Shown piece by piece: positions 63,934 to 64,000 of a DNA stretch of 64,000 nt. Within the stretch, counting starts at the first letter, position 1. Each line of letters opens with the position of its first letter. Position numbers and translations under genes: made by a program. The notes below the pieces were generated by a model, which was not told where the DNA came from, ran no database searches, and worked only from the letters and a program-made list of their open reading frames with translations. This DNA comes from Aliidiomarina sp. (GTDB taxonomy: Bacteria > Pseudomonadota > Gammaproteobacteria > Enterobacterales > Alteromonadaceae). Location of the stretch: positions 62,001 through 126,000 of the forward strand of contig NZ_JAIUMR010000003.1 in assembly GCF_022565475.1 (NCBI RefSeq), read 5' to 3'.

Positions 63934-64000
63934 ATGAAGTTACGTTCTTTTGCAATTGCGGTACTTTTTGCGGTTACTGGCGCCGCCCAAGCCGAGTTAC
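63934..64000 (+). CDS. Exported protein, 5' end only
   Basis: The first 22 codons of a gene cut by the window edge. They encode a clear Sec signal peptide (MKLRSFAIAVLFAVTGAAQA, with an AQA-E cleavage site). AAGGA lies 11 nt upstream of the ATG. Nothing of the mature protein is visible, so no function is given. Confidence 0.7.
   Translation, partial: MKLRSFAIAVLFAVTGAAQAEL

Noticed and set aside
1-64000. tRNA, rRNA, CRISPR arrays, insertion sequences, prophage or integron features
   Set aside because: I read both strands for cloverleaf T-arms with CCA ends, spaced direct repeats, transposase or integrase motifs and found none apart from the isolated 11-mer at 25000.

Overview
The window is a chromosomal segment of a gammaproteobacterium. 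Gene order (def-fmt-rsmB-trkA, dprA-smg-yrdD-tsaC-hemF-aroE, polA-engB-yihI, flgBCDEFGHIJKL, fliFGHIJKLMNOPQR) and protein sequences fit the marine Alteromonadales. The combination of a seven-gene Mrp Na+/H+ antiporter, a voltage-gated sodium channel and a polar-type flagellar cluster suggests a halophilic or alkali-tolerant genus such as Idiomarina or a relative. The genus is an inference from gene content, not from a search. I see no rRNA, tRNA, insertion sequence, prophage or CRISPR array, so this is mostly core genome.

Layout. Positions 1-16260: the end of slt, trkH, the minus-strand def-fmt-rsmB-trkA operon, then the plus-strand dprA-smg-yrdD-tsaC-hemF run, a hypothetical membrane protein, a truncated globin whose start codon overlaps that of divergent aroE, an SLC13-type carrier with RCK domains, a DUF945 protein and elbB. 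Positions 16260-26160: polA, cytochrome c4, engB, a DMT exporter, a DUF885 lipoprotein, yihI and a DUF2489 protein. This stretch also holds two candidate small RNAs, in the slots where Escherichia coli carries spf (Spot 42) and csrC. Positions 26190-38850: a secreted amidohydrolase, the cysE-cysK pair, the mrpA-G operon, a divergent voltage-gated sodium channel, a second secreted amidohydrolase and an isochorismatase-like hydrolase.

Positions 38860-62740 are a large flagellar cluster: flgA, flgM and flgN on the minus strand, flgB to flgL on the plus strand, fliR to fliF convergent on the minus strand, and fliE alone on the plus strand, followed by a minus-strand flaG-like gene. Three sequences match the FliA (sigma-28) promoter consensus with 11-nt spacers, upstream of flgM, flgK and flaG, which gives a readable late-gene regulon. 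The hook-basal body, rod, rings, export gate (FliOPQR), C-ring (FliGMN) and export ATPase (FliHIJ) are all here. Flagellin, FliD, FliS, FlhA, FlhB, FlhF, FliA, the stators and the chemotaxis genes are not. The window closes with a DMT transporter and the first codons of an exported protein.

The genes suggest a sodium theme: TrkAH for K+ uptake, Mrp for Na+ extrusion and a BacNav channel as a possible Na+ return path beside the flagellar genes. No wholly new system is evident. The best leads are the two structured intergenic RNAs, the Mrp/BacNav pair, the isochorismatase-like gene attached to the sigma-28-driven flgMN operon, the muramidase-less FlgJ and the repeat-expanded FliK.
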